Positions 52,974 to 61,841 of a stretch of DNA of 64,000 nucleotides are shown here, piece by piece. The stretch comes from Pseudomonas putida (lineage in GTDB: Bacteria; Pseudomonadota; Gammaproteobacteria; Pseudomonadales; Pseudomonadaceae): positions 2,294,001 to 2,358,000 of the forward strand of contig NZ_CP039371.1 in NCBI RefSeq assembly GCF_005080685.1, written 5' to 3'. Each line of letters begins with the position of its first letter. The stretch's first letter is position 1. The notes under the pieces were generated by a model. The model had not been told where the DNA came from, made no database searches, and was given only the letters and a program-made list of their open reading frames with translations. Both the position numbers and the translations under genes were made by a program.

Positions 52974-54413
52974 ATGGGCATCAATCAGCGGCTTGAGGAA
53001 CGGGCCGATAAACGTATAGCCAGCACCCACGACAGCTGGCGCATCCCGATGATCATCGGTTGCGCCCTGTTCATGGAGTTGATCGACGCCACTGCGGTGC
53101 TCACCGCCTTGCCACAGATGGCCGAGCAGTTCGTCGAACCCAGCGTGCGCATGAACCTGGTGGTGTCGCTGTACCTGCTGGCAGCGGCGCTGTTCGTGCC
53201 GGTCAGCGGCTGGGCGGCCGATCGCTTCGGTCCGCGGCGGGTGTTCGTCGCGGCCATCGTGTTGTTCACGCTGGCCTCGATGGCCTGCGCCGGCTCCAGT
53301 TCGCTGTTGCAACTGTCGCTGGCGCGCATGGTCCAGGGCGCGGCCGGGGCGATGATGGTGCCGGTGGGGCAGGTGATTCTGCTGCGCTGGTCGGCGCGCG
53401 AGCATCTGCTGCGGGCCATGTCGTACCTGACCATTCCGGCCTTGATCGGCCCGGTGCTCGGCCCGCCGCTGGGCGGCTTGCTGGTGACCTTGCTGTCCTG
53501 GCAGTGGATCTTCCTGATCAACTTGCCGATCGGTGTGCTGGGCATTTGGCTGGTGCTGCGGCATATCCCCGATTACCCCGGCGTGCGTAACCGTCCGCTG
53601 GACGTGCCAGGGTTGTTGCTCAGCGCCATGGGGCTGGCCGGCGTGGTGTTCGGTTGTGAAGCCTTCGGCCACGGCCTGCTATCCCGAGGATGGGCCGTGC
53701 TTGTGATCGGGGTTGGGTTGCTCGGCGCACTGGGCTATGTCTGGCATGCGCGACGGACAACGCACCCGCTGATCGACCTGCGTCTATTGCGCATCCCGAC
53801 CTTTGGTATCGCCTTCTGGGGTGGGAACCTGATGCGTATCGGCAGCGCTGCGCAGCCGTTTCTGTTGGTGCTGCTGTTCCAGCTGTGCTTTGGCCTGAAT
53901 CCGCTGCAGGCCGGTCTGCTGAGTTTCGTCGGTGGCGCGGGTGCGTTCGTGATGAAGCTGCTGGCCGTTCGTATCGTCAGCCGTTTCGGCTTCAAGCGCA
54001 CGTTGATCGCCAATGCCCTGTTGACCGGGCTTTCCCTGGCCGCCACCGGCCTGTTCGATCTGTCGACCCCTTACTGGGTGATCGTCCTGGTGCTGTTCGC
54101 AAGTGGCGTGATTCGTTCGCTGCAGTTCAGCACCTTGGGCGCACTGACCTACGCCGACGTACCACCCGAACAATCGAGCGGGGCCAGCAGCCTGTCGGCG
54201 ATGAGCATTCAGTTGACCATGAGCGTCTCGGTGGGCCTGGCAGCGGCGGTGCTCAACCTGATCATGGGCTGGCGCGGGCATGCCAGCGTGACCCAGGGCG
54301 ACGTGGCCTGGGTCATGTGCCTGGCGGGGGGGCTGTGCATGGTCTCGGCGCTGGTCTACCGCAGGTTGTCGAAGGGCGCAGGCAGCGCGGTGTTCGCTGC
54401 GCGCGGTGGCTGA
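52974..54413 (+). CDS. MFS exporter, DHA2-like (14-helix type)
   Basis: 479 residues from MGINQRLEERADKR (52974); the frame is open upstream inside the monooxygenase gene. CALFMELIDATAVLTALPQMA corresponds to the DHA2 motif D1, WAADRFGPRRVFV to motif A, GPVLGPPLGGLLVTLLSWQWIFLINLPIG to motif C. It would export a small molecule by proton antiport. Its place in a desulfurization operon suggests removal of an end product or inhibitor. Confidence 0.88.
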   Translation: MGINQRLEERADKRIASTHDSWRIPMIIGCALFMELIDATAVLTALPQMAEQFVEPSVRMNLVVSLYLLAAALFVPVSGWAADRFGPRRVFVAAIVLFTLASMACAGSSSLLQLSLARMVQGAAGAMMVPVGQVILLRWSAREHLLRAMSYLTIPALIGPVLGPPLGGLLVTLLSWQWIFLINLPIGVLGIWLVLRHIPDYPGVRNRPLDVPGLLLSAMGLAGVVFGCEAFGHGLLSRGWAVLVIGVGLLGALGYVWHARRTTHPLIDLRLLRIPTFGIAFWGGNLMRIGSAAQPFLLVLLFQLCFGLNPLQAGLLSFVGGAGAFVMKLLAVRIVSRFGFKRTLIANALLTGLSLAATGLFDLSTPYWVIVLVLFASGVIRSLQFSTLGALTYADVPPEQSSGASSLSAMSIQLTMSVSVGLAAAVLNLIMGWRGHASVTQGDVAWVMCLAGGLCMVSALVYRRLSKGAGSAVFAARGG

Positions 54414-54447
54414 TCTGTCTATTTCACATTCAGGAATCGTTACTGAC

Positions 54448-56271
54448 ATGAGTTCGTCCTTTTCGTCCTTTGCACCGCGTGACCGGCGGCTACGTAGCTG
54501 GAACGTCCAGCAACTGCCGGCGACACCCGGCAAGTTCGTGCGTTTTTTCATCAATAACTTCAAGGGGTGGTACCTCGCGATCCTGATATTGCAGATCGCC
54601 GCCGTGATCTGCGCCATCCTCGTGCCCTATGGCCTGGGGGTTATCACCCGCACGGTCAGCAACGGCCTGCAGGCCGAGCAGGCCTTCACCGTGTTGAAGT
54701 GGCCCCTGACCCTGTTCGGCCTGTTGTTGGTTTGCGAGGTGCTGTTCACCCGCGCCGCAGCCGGTTGCCATATCCACGTGCTGCCGCTGCAGCGGCGCAC
54801 GGTGACCCATGTGGTCTATGCCTACCTGCAGCAGCACTCCCATCGTTTCATCAGCAATGAGTTCGCCGGCGCGCTGGCTCATCGCGTGTCGGAAGTCGCG
54901 CTGGGGGTGAACCAGACCCTGAGCATCCTGCTGTTCGACCTGATCCCGCTGCTGGTTACCCTGAGTCTGGCCACCGTGCTGCTGTGGACCGCCTCACCGC
55001 TGATGGCTGCGTTCATGGCCGGCTGGTCGGCGCTGTTCATCGCCGTGTGCTACCTGCTGGCGCGTCGTAGTCACCCGCTGGCGCAGCAGTATTCGGCGGC
55101 GCGCAGCACCAGCTCCGGCAAGGTGGTGGATGCGGTGTCGAACCTCGCCAACATCCGCCTGTTTGCCCGGCATGCCTTCGAGCACAGCTATCTGGGCAGC
55201 TTTCTCGACAAGGAAGTGGCGGCGGCCTACCGCTCGCTGGGCTACATGGAGAAGATCCGCTGGTTCCAGACCAGTTGCGGTGTGCTGCTCAAACTCGGGC
55301 TGCTGTTGCTGGCGCTCTACCTGTGGCGCACCCAGCGCATCGATATCGCCGGTTTCGTGATGTCCACCAGCCTGTCGCTACTGATCATCAGCGACGTCGG
55401 CAACCTGTCGCGGCGGTTTCTGGAGTTCTTCGAGGCCACCGGTAACATCGCCAACGGCGTACGTACCCTGATCCGCCCGCACGAAGTGATCGATCGCCCG
55501 GACGCCAAGGCCCTGAAGGTCCAGCACGGTGCCATCGAGTTTCGCGATGTCGGCTTCAGCTACGGCGGCGACAAGGCGATCTTCCAGCATCTGAACATCG
55601 TCATTCCGGCCGGGCAGAAGGTTGGCCTGGTCGGTACCTCCGGCTCGGGCAAGTCGACCTTGTTGAGCCTGCTGCTGCGCCTGTACGACGTGCAGAAGGG
55701 CGAGGTGCTGATCGATGGTGTGGATGTGCGCAGCGTCACCCAGCACTCGCTGCATCAACAGATCGGCCTGATTCCCCAGGAGCCGGGGCTGTTCCATCGC
55801 AGCATCCGCGAAAACATCCACTATGGCCGCCTGGATGCCTCGATGGAGGAGGTGGCCGAAGCGATCCATCGCGCCGGCGCGCGCGAGTTCATCGAGAGCA
55901 TGGAGCAGGGATACGAATCCCTGGTGGGCGAGCGCGGTGTGAAGCTGTCCGGTGGTCAGCGCCAACGCATCGCGATTGCCCGGGTGTTGCTGAAGAATGC
56001 GCCGATCCTGGTAATGGACGAGGCCACCTCCAGCCTGGATTCGATCACCGAGCGCTACATCCAGGACAAGCTGGACGAAATCATGGAGGACAAGACCGTG
56101 CTGGTGGTGGCGCATCGTCTGTCCACCGTGGCTCACCTTGACCGCATCCTGGTGTTCAACAAGGGCCGGGTGGTAGAGGATGGCAGCCACGCGCAGTTGC
56201 TCAGCCAGGGCGGCTACTATGCGCGGTTGTGGAATCAGCAGTTCAGCGATGAACTGGGCGAAGCGGTCTGA
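54448..56271 (+). CDS. ABC exporter, fused permease-ATPase half transporter
   Basis: 607 residues from MSSSFSSFAPRDRR (54448). The N-terminal six-helix domain begins at KGWYLAILILQIAAVICAIL. The ATPase domain has Walker A GTSGSGKSTLLSLLLR, Q-loop LIPQEPGLFHRSIRENI, signature LSGGQRQRIAIARVLLKN, Walker B PILVMDEATSSLD and the H-loop VLVVAHRLST. It should act as a homodimer. Type I exporters of this kind move lipids, drugs or peptides. Last gene of operon 2. Confidence 0.9.
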   Translation: MSSSFSSFAPRDRRLRSWNVQQLPATPGKFVRFFINNFKGWYLAILILQIAAVICAILVPYGLGVITRTVSNGLQAEQAFTVLKWPLTLFGLLLVCEVLFTRAAAGCHIHVLPLQRRTVTHVVYAYLQQHSHRFISNEFAGALAHRVSEVALGVNQTLSILLFDLIPLLVTLSLATVLLWTASPLMAAFMAGWSALFIAVCYLLARRSHPLAQQYSAARSTSSGKVVDAVSNLANIRLFARHAFEHSYLGSFLDKEVAAAYRSLGYMEKIRWFQTSCGVLLKLGLLLLALYLWRTQRIDIAGFVMSTSLSLLIISDVGNLSRRFLEFFEATGNIANGVRTLIRPHEVIDRPDAKALKVQHGAIEFRDVGFSYGGDKAIFQHLNIVIPAGQKVGLVGTSGSGKSTLLSLLLRLYDVQKGEVLIDGVDVRSVTQHSLHQQIGLIPQEPGLFHRSIRENIHYGRLDASMEEVAEAIHRAGAREFIESMEQGYESLVGERGVKLSGGQRQRIAIARVLLKNAPILVMDEATSSLDSITERYIQDKLDEIMEDKTVLVVAHRLSTVAHLDRILVFNKGRVVEDGSHAQLLSQGGYYARLWNQQFSDELGEAV

Positions 56272-56290
56272 TTCCGCTCGCCGGCCGATG

Positions 56291-56316
56291 CCTTGAGCAG
56301 CTTGCACTGCTCAAGG
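56291..56316. terminator. Hairpin between convergent genes
   Basis: CCTTGAGCAG (56291-56300) pairs perfectly with CTGCTCAAGG (56307-56316) over a 6-base loop. Likely shared by operon 2 and the sfnR-like gene; no T-run. Confidence 0.6.
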
Positions 56317-56329
56317 TGGCAAGCGCCGC

Positions 56330-57430
56330 TCATATCGACAGCTGCAGTTCGCGCTTGTCGGAGGCAGGCGAGGCCGGGCGGCGCTTGTTGACCTTCAATT
56401 CGCCCAGGTTGATCAGCAGGGTGCGGGTGACGTTGCGGCTCAGGCCGAGCAATTCGGCCGTGTGCACCTGGTTGTAATCGCAAAGGCGGTAGGCAGCGCC
56501 GAGCAGCGTGCGCTCGACTTGCTCATGCAGGTTGTCCACCTGTTCCTCGAACAACCGGTGTATGGCGTGCTCCAGCAGATCCAGTGCCGACTGATCGCTG
56601 GGCAGCGGATCATCCTGGCGCTCGATGCGCAGATTGGACATGCGCAGGTCGTCGCTGTGAATCACGCCGTCCTTGCAGATCAGCAGGGTGTGGTGGATGA
56701 CGTTTTCCAGCTCGCGGATATTGCCCGGCCACCCGTACTGAATCAGCTTGCGCTCAGCCTCCGGACTGAGTGAGATCTGGCCGTAGTTCAGGCGGCGGCT
56801 GTAGCTGTCCATGAAGTGCCGCACCAGCGGGATGATGTCGCCGGGCCGCTCGCGCAGCGGGCTCAGGTTCAGATTGACCACGTTCAGCCGGTAGAACAGG
56901 TCCTCGCGAAAGTGCCCGGCATTGATGGCTTTCTCCAGCTGCACGTTGGTGGCGGCCAGCAACCGGACGTTGATCGGGATGCTCTTGCGCGAGCCCAGCC
57001 TGACCACCTCGCGCTCCTGCAGCACGCGCAGCAACTTCACCTGGATCGACATTGGCAGATCGCCGATTTCGTCGAGGAACAGCGTGCCGCCGTTGGCCTC
57101 CTCGAACCAGCCGGCCTTGGCGCTGAAGGCGCCGGTGAACGCGCCTTTTTCGTGGCCGAACAGCTCGGCCTCCACCAGCGATTCGGAAAAGGCGCCGCAA
57201 TTGACGGCCACGAAGGGCTGGTGCTTGCGTGCGCTGAGATGATGAATGTGGCGCGCAACCAGCTCCTTGCCCGTCCCGGTTTCGCCAATGATCAGCACAC
57301 TGGCCTCGCTGGGCGCGACCTGCTTCACATGCTTGAGCAAGGCCTTGGATTTGGGGTCTTCGAAGACTTGTGCGGTGGCGCGGATCGAGGTGGCCAGGTC
57401 CGGTGAGGGGGGGAGCGTCAGCAACTGCAT
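56330..57430 (-). CDS. sfnR: Sigma-54-dependent activator, SfnR-like
   Basis: 366 residues from MQLLTLPPSP (57430), where GAGGAA lies directly upstream; an ATG 25 codons earlier is possible. It lacks an N-terminal receiver or PAS domain. The AAA+ domain is complete: Walker A GETGTGKELVARHIHHLS, sigma-54 contact loop GAFTGA, Walker B GGTLFLDEIGDLP, sensor ATNVQLEKAINAG, YGWPGNIRELENV. A C-terminal Fis-type HTH follows (HTAELLGLSRNVTRTLL). This matches SfnR, which drives sulfone-monooxygenase genes under sulfate limitation. It sits among four sigma-54 promoters, so it most likely controls them. Confidence 0.88.
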   Translation of the reverse strand: MQLLTLPPSPDLATSIRATAQVFEDPKSKALLKHVKQVAPSEASVLIIGETGTGKELVARHIHHLSARKHQPFVAVNCGAFSESLVEAELFGHEKGAFTGAFSAKAGWFEEANGGTLFLDEIGDLPMSIQVKLLRVLQEREVVRLGSRKSIPINVRLLAATNVQLEKAINAGHFREDLFYRLNVVNLNLSPLRERPGDIIPLVRHFMDSYSRRLNYGQISLSPEAERKLIQYGWPGNIRELENVIHHTLLICKDGVIHSDDLRMSNLRIERQDDPLPSDQSALDLLEHAIHRLFEEQVDNLHEQVERTLLGAAYRLCDYNQVHTAELLGLSRNVTRTLLINLGELKVNKRRPASPASDKRELQLSI

Positions 57431-57798
57431 TGATTCCTCGCTATTCGACGAAGCAGAAAGACTGTTCGATAGGGATGGCTCGAAAGCGTGTAAGGGGTGT
57501 TCCAAGTTGTCCGATGTTGGAAGTTAAACACATCAATCAGGTGAGGTGAAAGTTGTACTGTCTGTTCTGGGTATTTGTCAAATTAGTGTTGGGCGGCTAA
57601 CAATAAAAGTTATGAGCGCATGATGTCTGGCTATAAGCGGATGATGGCCCTGTCACAGCCGTGGCGCAGCGGGTTGGGCGGGCTCTGATATATCATCGAC
57701 TGCTATGCATATAGCCGAAGTGTCCGGATTAGAGGCCTTGCGTGGCGTGTGGTTATTTTTTTCGGCGTGGTGGAAGTTGAAATGTTTGTCGTGAATCC
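57431..57798. other. Gene-free stretch before the second receptor
   Basis: No ORF with a ribosome site. The minus-strand 63-codon ORF at 57653-57844 is not convincing. The AT-rich segments near 57520-57610 may hold the sfnR-like promoter. Confidence 0.55.
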
Positions 57799-57820
57799 AA
57801 CAGTTCGACAACAAACTGTT
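57799..57820. promoter_or_regulatory. Candidate activator site, inverted repeat AACAGTT-N8-AACTGTT
   Basis: A perfect 7-bp inverted repeat starting 76 bases upstream of the -24 GG at 57875. The AACAG-N12-CTGT pattern also occurs at 35610 and, more weakly, at 46363. Confidence 0.5.
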
Positions 57821-57873
57821 TGTATGCCGCGTTTTTAAATTCAAGGTTGCCTTGTAAATAGCCGATTACGACG

Positions 57874-57889
57874 TGGCATGAACCCTGCT
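57874..57889 (+). promoter_or_regulatory. Sigma-54 promoter of the second TonB receptor
   Basis: TGGCATGAACCCTGCT: GG at 57875, GC at 57887, 10 bases between. Expected transcript start about 53 bases before the TTG start codon. Confidence 0.8.
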
Positions 57890-57952
57890 AAGTCTCTCGG
57901 GACAACGTTCTGGAAAGGACGAAAGAAGTTTTAATATTCGGGAGTAGGGGCA

Positions 57953-60073
57953 TTGAAGTTGGAACGATTTTATAAGGGCGCTTGGCGTCGGGACTCGGTT
58001 GCCGCTGCCTCAAGCGTCGGTCTTTTGCTGATGGCGGTACATGGCGCCTCTTTCGCTGCCGAAGACGACACCTCGCAGGACCCCAGATTGGCAACCGTCA
58101 CCGTGACCGGTGCCCAGGCCACCGAAGCGCAGAAAGCCCAGAAGCAACTGGCCAAGGTCCCGGGCAAGACCGCAGTCATCGATAACCGTGAAGTGGAACG
58201 AGGCCGAGCATCCAACGCCGAAGACGTGTTGGCGCTGCAACCGGGCGTATTTGCCCAAGCCACCAGCGGCTCGGGTGCCAACAAGATTTCCATCCGCGGT
58301 TCGGGGCTCAACTCCTTCTATCAAGGCTACGTGCTGGGTGTGAAGTTTCTCTTCGACGGTCTTCCGCTGACCGGGCCCGGGGGGACCCAGGAGGACATGC
58401 TGGACATGGCGGCGGTGGATCACACCGAAGTGCTCTACGGGGCCAACGCCTTCAACTACGCAGCGCTGTCGTTGGGTGGGGCGATCAACTTCGTCAGCAA
58501 GACCGGGCGTACGGATCCGGGCAATTACGCTCGTTTCGAAGGTGGCAGCTTCGGCTATCGCAAGCAGGTGCTGAGCACCGGCGGGGTGTCGGGCAACGCC
58601 GACTATTACGTCAGCGTGCAGCATAACGAGCGCGACGGCTATCAGCACAACACGCCCAACGAAGGGCAGGGGATCGTCGCCAACTTCGGCTATGTGTTCA
58701 GCCCCAAGCTCGAGACCCGTTTCTTCCTGCGTTACCGCGAAGAGACCCTGACCCAGGGCAACACCCTGACCAAATACCAACTCAAGCATGACCCGCGAAG
58801 CAACAACGTACCGTTCGGTCGCAAGAAGGACGGCTCGACGCTGCTGGGCAGCAAGACCACCTACACCTTCGACGACAACGCCAAACTTGAGGTCGGACTG
58901 GGCTACAACGACTATCCGCTGGACAACGGTTGGCGTTACTCGGCAACCCCCCAGGACTGGCGCTCCAAGGACATCAACCTGACTTTGCGCTACCTGCGTA
59001 CCGGCGATACCTTCCTTGGCCTGCCCAGCGACAGCACGGTGACTTTCAGCACCACCCGCGCCTACCTTGCCGATGTGAAGTCGCATTCGCGCAGCACCGG
59101 GCTCAAGCAGCAGGAGACCGACTACACCGGCTCGCGCGACACCGTGTTCTCCCTTGGCAACGATCTGCAACTGACCGACAACCTGTGGCTGTCCAGCGGC
59201 TTGTCGTTCATCGAAATCAAGCGCAAGGCCGAGATCCAGTACACCACCGGCACCAACACCACGGACTTCCCCAGCGGGGTGAAATACGAGGAACATGACA
59301 TCGCACCGCGCCTGGGCCTGCGCTACAAGCTGACTCCAGAGTTCGAACTGTTCGGCAACGTCAGCCGGTCCATCGATCCGCCCGTTACCTGGCAGCTGGG
59401 CAGCACCGGGACCCCGTACATCCGTGATGTGCGCCCACAAAAAGCCAATACCGTCGAGTTCGGTATCCGCGGTGGGCACGGCATCTTCGATGGCAGCCTG
59501 ACCCTGTACCGCTCCTGGGTGCAGAAAGAACTGTTGTCGGTGGTGGTGCGCCAGGCCTCGGCGACCCAGGATCAACTGGTCGCCACGTCCAACGGCAGCC
59601 CGACCATTCACCAGGGCATCGAGGCGGGTCTGAATGCATTGCTCTGGGAGAACCCCAACGGCGATACCGTGAACCTGCGTCAGGCATACACGTATAACGA
59701 CTTCCACTACCGTCACGACGCGACCTTTGGCGACAACGAATTGCCAAGTCTGCCGCGTGAGGTGTATCAGGCCGAGCTGGAGTACCGGCAGGCCAGTGGC
59801 TTCTATGCGCAACTCAATGCCCGTGCGGCGTCGAGTTACTACGTTGACTTCGCCAACAGTTGGAGCGCGCCTTCCTATACGCTCTGGGGCCTGAAGGTCG
59901 GCTACCAGGCGCCGAGCCAGAAATGGGAAGTGTTCGTCGACGCGCGCAACCTGACCAACGAGCGCTACGCCACTGCAGCGAACACGGCGTATGACGCCAA
60001 GGGCCAGGACTCGGCCAACTTCTATCCTGGCGATCCGTTCAACGTCACCACGGGCGTGGCGTTCCGCTTCTGA
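57953..60073 (+). CDS. TonB-dependent receptor, paralogue of the one at 32479
   Basis: 706 residues from TTG 57953, with GGGAGTAG about 8 bases upstream. Signal peptide ends near ASFAAED. Plug: VLALQPGVFAQATSGSG, ISIRGSGLNSF, FLFDGLPLTGPGGTQEDM, LYGANAFNYAALSLGGAINFV. Barrel ends in Phe (GVAFRF). No STN domain and no Fur box seen; sigma-54 promoter instead. Two similar receptors and two ABC importers in one locus suggest a pair of related ligands. Confidence 0.9.
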   Translation: MKLERFYKGAWRRDSVAAASSVGLLLMAVHGASFAAEDDTSQDPRLATVTVTGAQATEAQKAQKQLAKVPGKTAVIDNREVERGRASNAEDVLALQPGVFAQATSGSGANKISIRGSGLNSFYQGYVLGVKFLFDGLPLTGPGGTQEDMLDMAAVDHTEVLYGANAFNYAALSLGGAINFVSKTGRTDPGNYARFEGGSFGYRKQVLSTGGVSGNADYYVSVQHNERDGYQHNTPNEGQGIVANFGYVFSPKLETRFFLRYREETLTQGNTLTKYQLKHDPRSNNVPFGRKKDGSTLLGSKTTYTFDDNAKLEVGLGYNDYPLDNGWRYSATPQDWRSKDINLTLRYLRTGDTFLGLPSDSTVTFSTTRAYLADVKSHSRSTGLKQQETDYTGSRDTVFSLGNDLQLTDNLWLSSGLSFIEIKRKAEIQYTTGTNTTDFPSGVKYEEHDIAPRLGLRYKLTPEFELFGNVSRSIDPPVTWQLGSTGTPYIRDVRPQKANTVEFGIRGGHGIFDGSLTLYRSWVQKELLSVVVRQASATQDQLVATSNGSPTIHQGIEAGLNALLWENPNGDTVNLRQAYTYNDFHYRHDATFGDNELPSLPREVYQAELEYRQASGFYAQLNARAASSYYVDFANSWSAPSYTLWGLKVGYQAPSQKWEVFVDARNLTNERYATAANTAYDAKGQDSANFYPGDPFNVTTGVAFRF

Positions 60074-60084
60074 GTCGAAGGTGT

Positions 60085-60102
60085 GCCCGCCGCCAGGCGG
60101 GT
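60085..60102 (+). terminator. Terminator-like hairpin after the second receptor
   Basis: CCCGCC (60086-60091) pairs with GGCGGG (60096-60101) over GCCA, followed by TGCCTTT. It starts 12 bases past the stop. Confidence 0.5.
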
Positions 60103-60144
60103 GCCTTTGGAATCGTAATCAGGCAGGCGTGAAGGAAGGTCACT

Positions 60145-60747
60145 ATGCGGTTGTATCTCGTGCGTCACGGCCAGACTTTGGCCAATCTGGAGCGTCGCTA
60201 CCTAGGGTCGCTAGATCCCGAGTTAACGGAGGTTGGACGTGAGCAGGCCGTGGCATTGCGCATGGAGCTGCCAACGGAGATTGACTGCATCGTGGTGTCG
60301 CCCTTGAAGAGAGCTCGGCAGACGGCGGCGATCATAGGCTATCGCAACGACTTGCCCTTGCAGGTGGTCGATGCGTTTCGCGAGCGTAACGTTGGTGTTT
60401 TCGAAGGGCTTACCCAAGCAGAAGCTCAAGAGCGCTATCCCGAGCTCTGGCGGCAGAACATCACCCGTCATTGGGACATCGGCCCGCCGGGGGGCGAGCC
60501 GATAGTGGACGTCGTGCAACGTATCCATCAAGGCCTGATTGAAGTGATGGGCTCACCTAAGTCAAAGCACCTGCTGCTGGTTGCTCATGGCTTCGTCGCC
60601 AAGGTCGTACGTGCGCTGGTACTTCGCAATTTTTCGGATTTTTACGACTGGCAGCTCGGCAACGGACAGTGGCTGGTTCTAGAGGATGTCGAGCGAGTGC
60701 TCGACTATTCAGTACCGGCCCGCGATCCCTTGCCAAGATCGCAGTGA
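60145..60747 (+). CDS. Histidine phosphatase family protein
   Basis: 200 residues; GAAGGTCACT before the ATG. LYLVRHGQTLANLERRYLG holds the catalytic RHG. SPLKRARQTAAII, the acid region RERNVGVFEGLTQAEAQERYP and the second His in LLLVAHGFVAKVVRAL follow. Phosphoglycerate-mutase-like phosphatase of the GpmB/CobC branch; substrate unknown. Convergent with the binding-protein gene. Confidence 0.88.
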   Translation: MRLYLVRHGQTLANLERRYLGSLDPELTEVGREQAVALRMELPTEIDCIVVSPLKRARQTAAIIGYRNDLPLQVVDAFRERNVGVFEGLTQAEAQERYPELWRQNITRHWDIGPPGGEPIVDVVQRIHQGLIEVMGSPKSKHLLLVAHGFVAKVVRALVLRNFSDFYDWQLGNGQWLVLEDVERVLDYSVPARDPLPRSQ

Positions 60748-60759
60748 AGATTGTGGGTG

Positions 60760-61728
60760 TCAGTCCGCCTTGATATGCGCCTCGGCAATGATCTGCTTGC
60801 TCAGGTCATGGGTGCTTCGAATCAGCGCTGCGGTCTGCTCGGTGTCAAGACGCTGCGGCGCCATGCCCAGTGCTTTCAGTTCGTTGATGGTCGACGGCTC
60901 GGCAAGCACGTCGTCGAAGGCTTTGCGGATCGTCACCAGCAGCTCTGGCGGCGTACCTGCTGGGGCCATGGCCACGAACGAGCCGGAGAACTTCCATTGC
61001 GGGTAGGTTTCGGTCAGCGCCGGAACGCCTGGCAGGTCGGGCGCTTCATCGGTGCCGAAGAAGGCCAGCCCACGCAATTTGCCCGCCTGCACGAAGGTGT
61101 TGGCCAGCGGGTCGCTGACCAGGTCGATATGCCCGGCCGTGGCGTCGGTCAACGCCTGGGCGCTGCCTTTGTAGGGCACATGCACCAGGTCGATGCCCGC
61201 GAGCAGTTTCAGGTATTCGGTCGAGATGTGGCCCGGCGTGCCGTTGCCGGAGGTGCCGTAGGTGAGTTGCCCGGGGTGCGCTTTGGCATAGCTGATCAGC
61301 TGCGCAATGGAGTGGATCGGCAGCTTCGGATTGACCGCGATCACCGAGCGTGAGGCGGCCAGATGGGCGACCGGCGTCAGGTCCTTGAACGGATCGAATT
61401 GCACGGGCACCAGTTGCGGCGCGATCGCCAGGTTGCCGATGGATGCGTTCAGCAGGGTATAGCCATCCGCTGCCGCGTGCGCGACATAGGCCGCGCCCAG
61501 GGTGCCGGCCGCCCCCGGTTTGTTCTCCACCACCACCGGTTGTCCCAGTCGCTCGCCCAGGTGGCGGGCGATGATGCGCGCGATGTTGTCGTTGGTGCCA
61601 CCGGGTGTGTAAGGCACGACATAGGTGATTGGCTTGTCCGGGTAGGGCTTGTCCGAGGACTGCGCCAGCGCGCTGCCTGCGGACAAGGAGATCAGGGCTG
61701 CAACGGCGATTTTTTTCAACAAGGGCAT
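60760..61728 (-). CDS. Bug-family (TctC-type) solute-binding protein
   Basis: 322 residues with a signal peptide (AALISLSAGSALAQS). The Bug fold shows DKPITYVVPYTPGGTNDNIARIIA, LGQPVVVENKPGAAGTLGAAYVA, YGTSGNGTPGHISTEYLKL and VHVPYKGSAQALTDATAGHID. Such periplasmic proteins bind carboxylates, amides or aromatic acids, often as orphan sensors or for tripartite carriers. No TctA/TctB membrane genes are in view. Divergent from the MmgE/PrpD gene. Confidence 0.9.
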   Translation of the reverse strand: MPLLKKIAVAALISLSAGSALAQSSDKPYPDKPITYVVPYTPGGTNDNIARIIARHLGERLGQPVVVENKPGAAGTLGAAYVAHAAADGYTLLNASIGNLAIAPQLVPVQFDPFKDLTPVAHLAASRSVIAVNPKLPIHSIAQLISYAKAHPGQLTYGTSGNGTPGHISTEYLKLLAGIDLVHVPYKGSAQALTDATAGHIDLVSDPLANTFVQAGKLRGLAFFGTDEAPDLPGVPALTETYPQWKFSGSFVAMAPAGTPPELLVTIRKAFDDVLAEPSTINELKALGMAPQRLDTEQTAALIRSTHDLSKQIIAEAHIKAD

Positions 61729-61841
61729 GGCGGGCTCACGTTCCGGGTAGACGTTTAAGATGATTTATATTTATGATGATTTCATCAATAGATAAAAAAA
61801 GCTTATAACGTTTTCGCCTATCTTTATACGCAGAGGCTCCC

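Noticed and set aside
57653..57844. Minus-strand 63-codon ORF upstream of the second receptor
   Set aside because: Weak start context, no domain, and it spans the candidate activator site.
58010..59812. Minus-strand 600-codon ORF opposite the second sulfur-type receptor
   Set aside because: Shadow frame; the plus-strand product is a clear TonB receptor.
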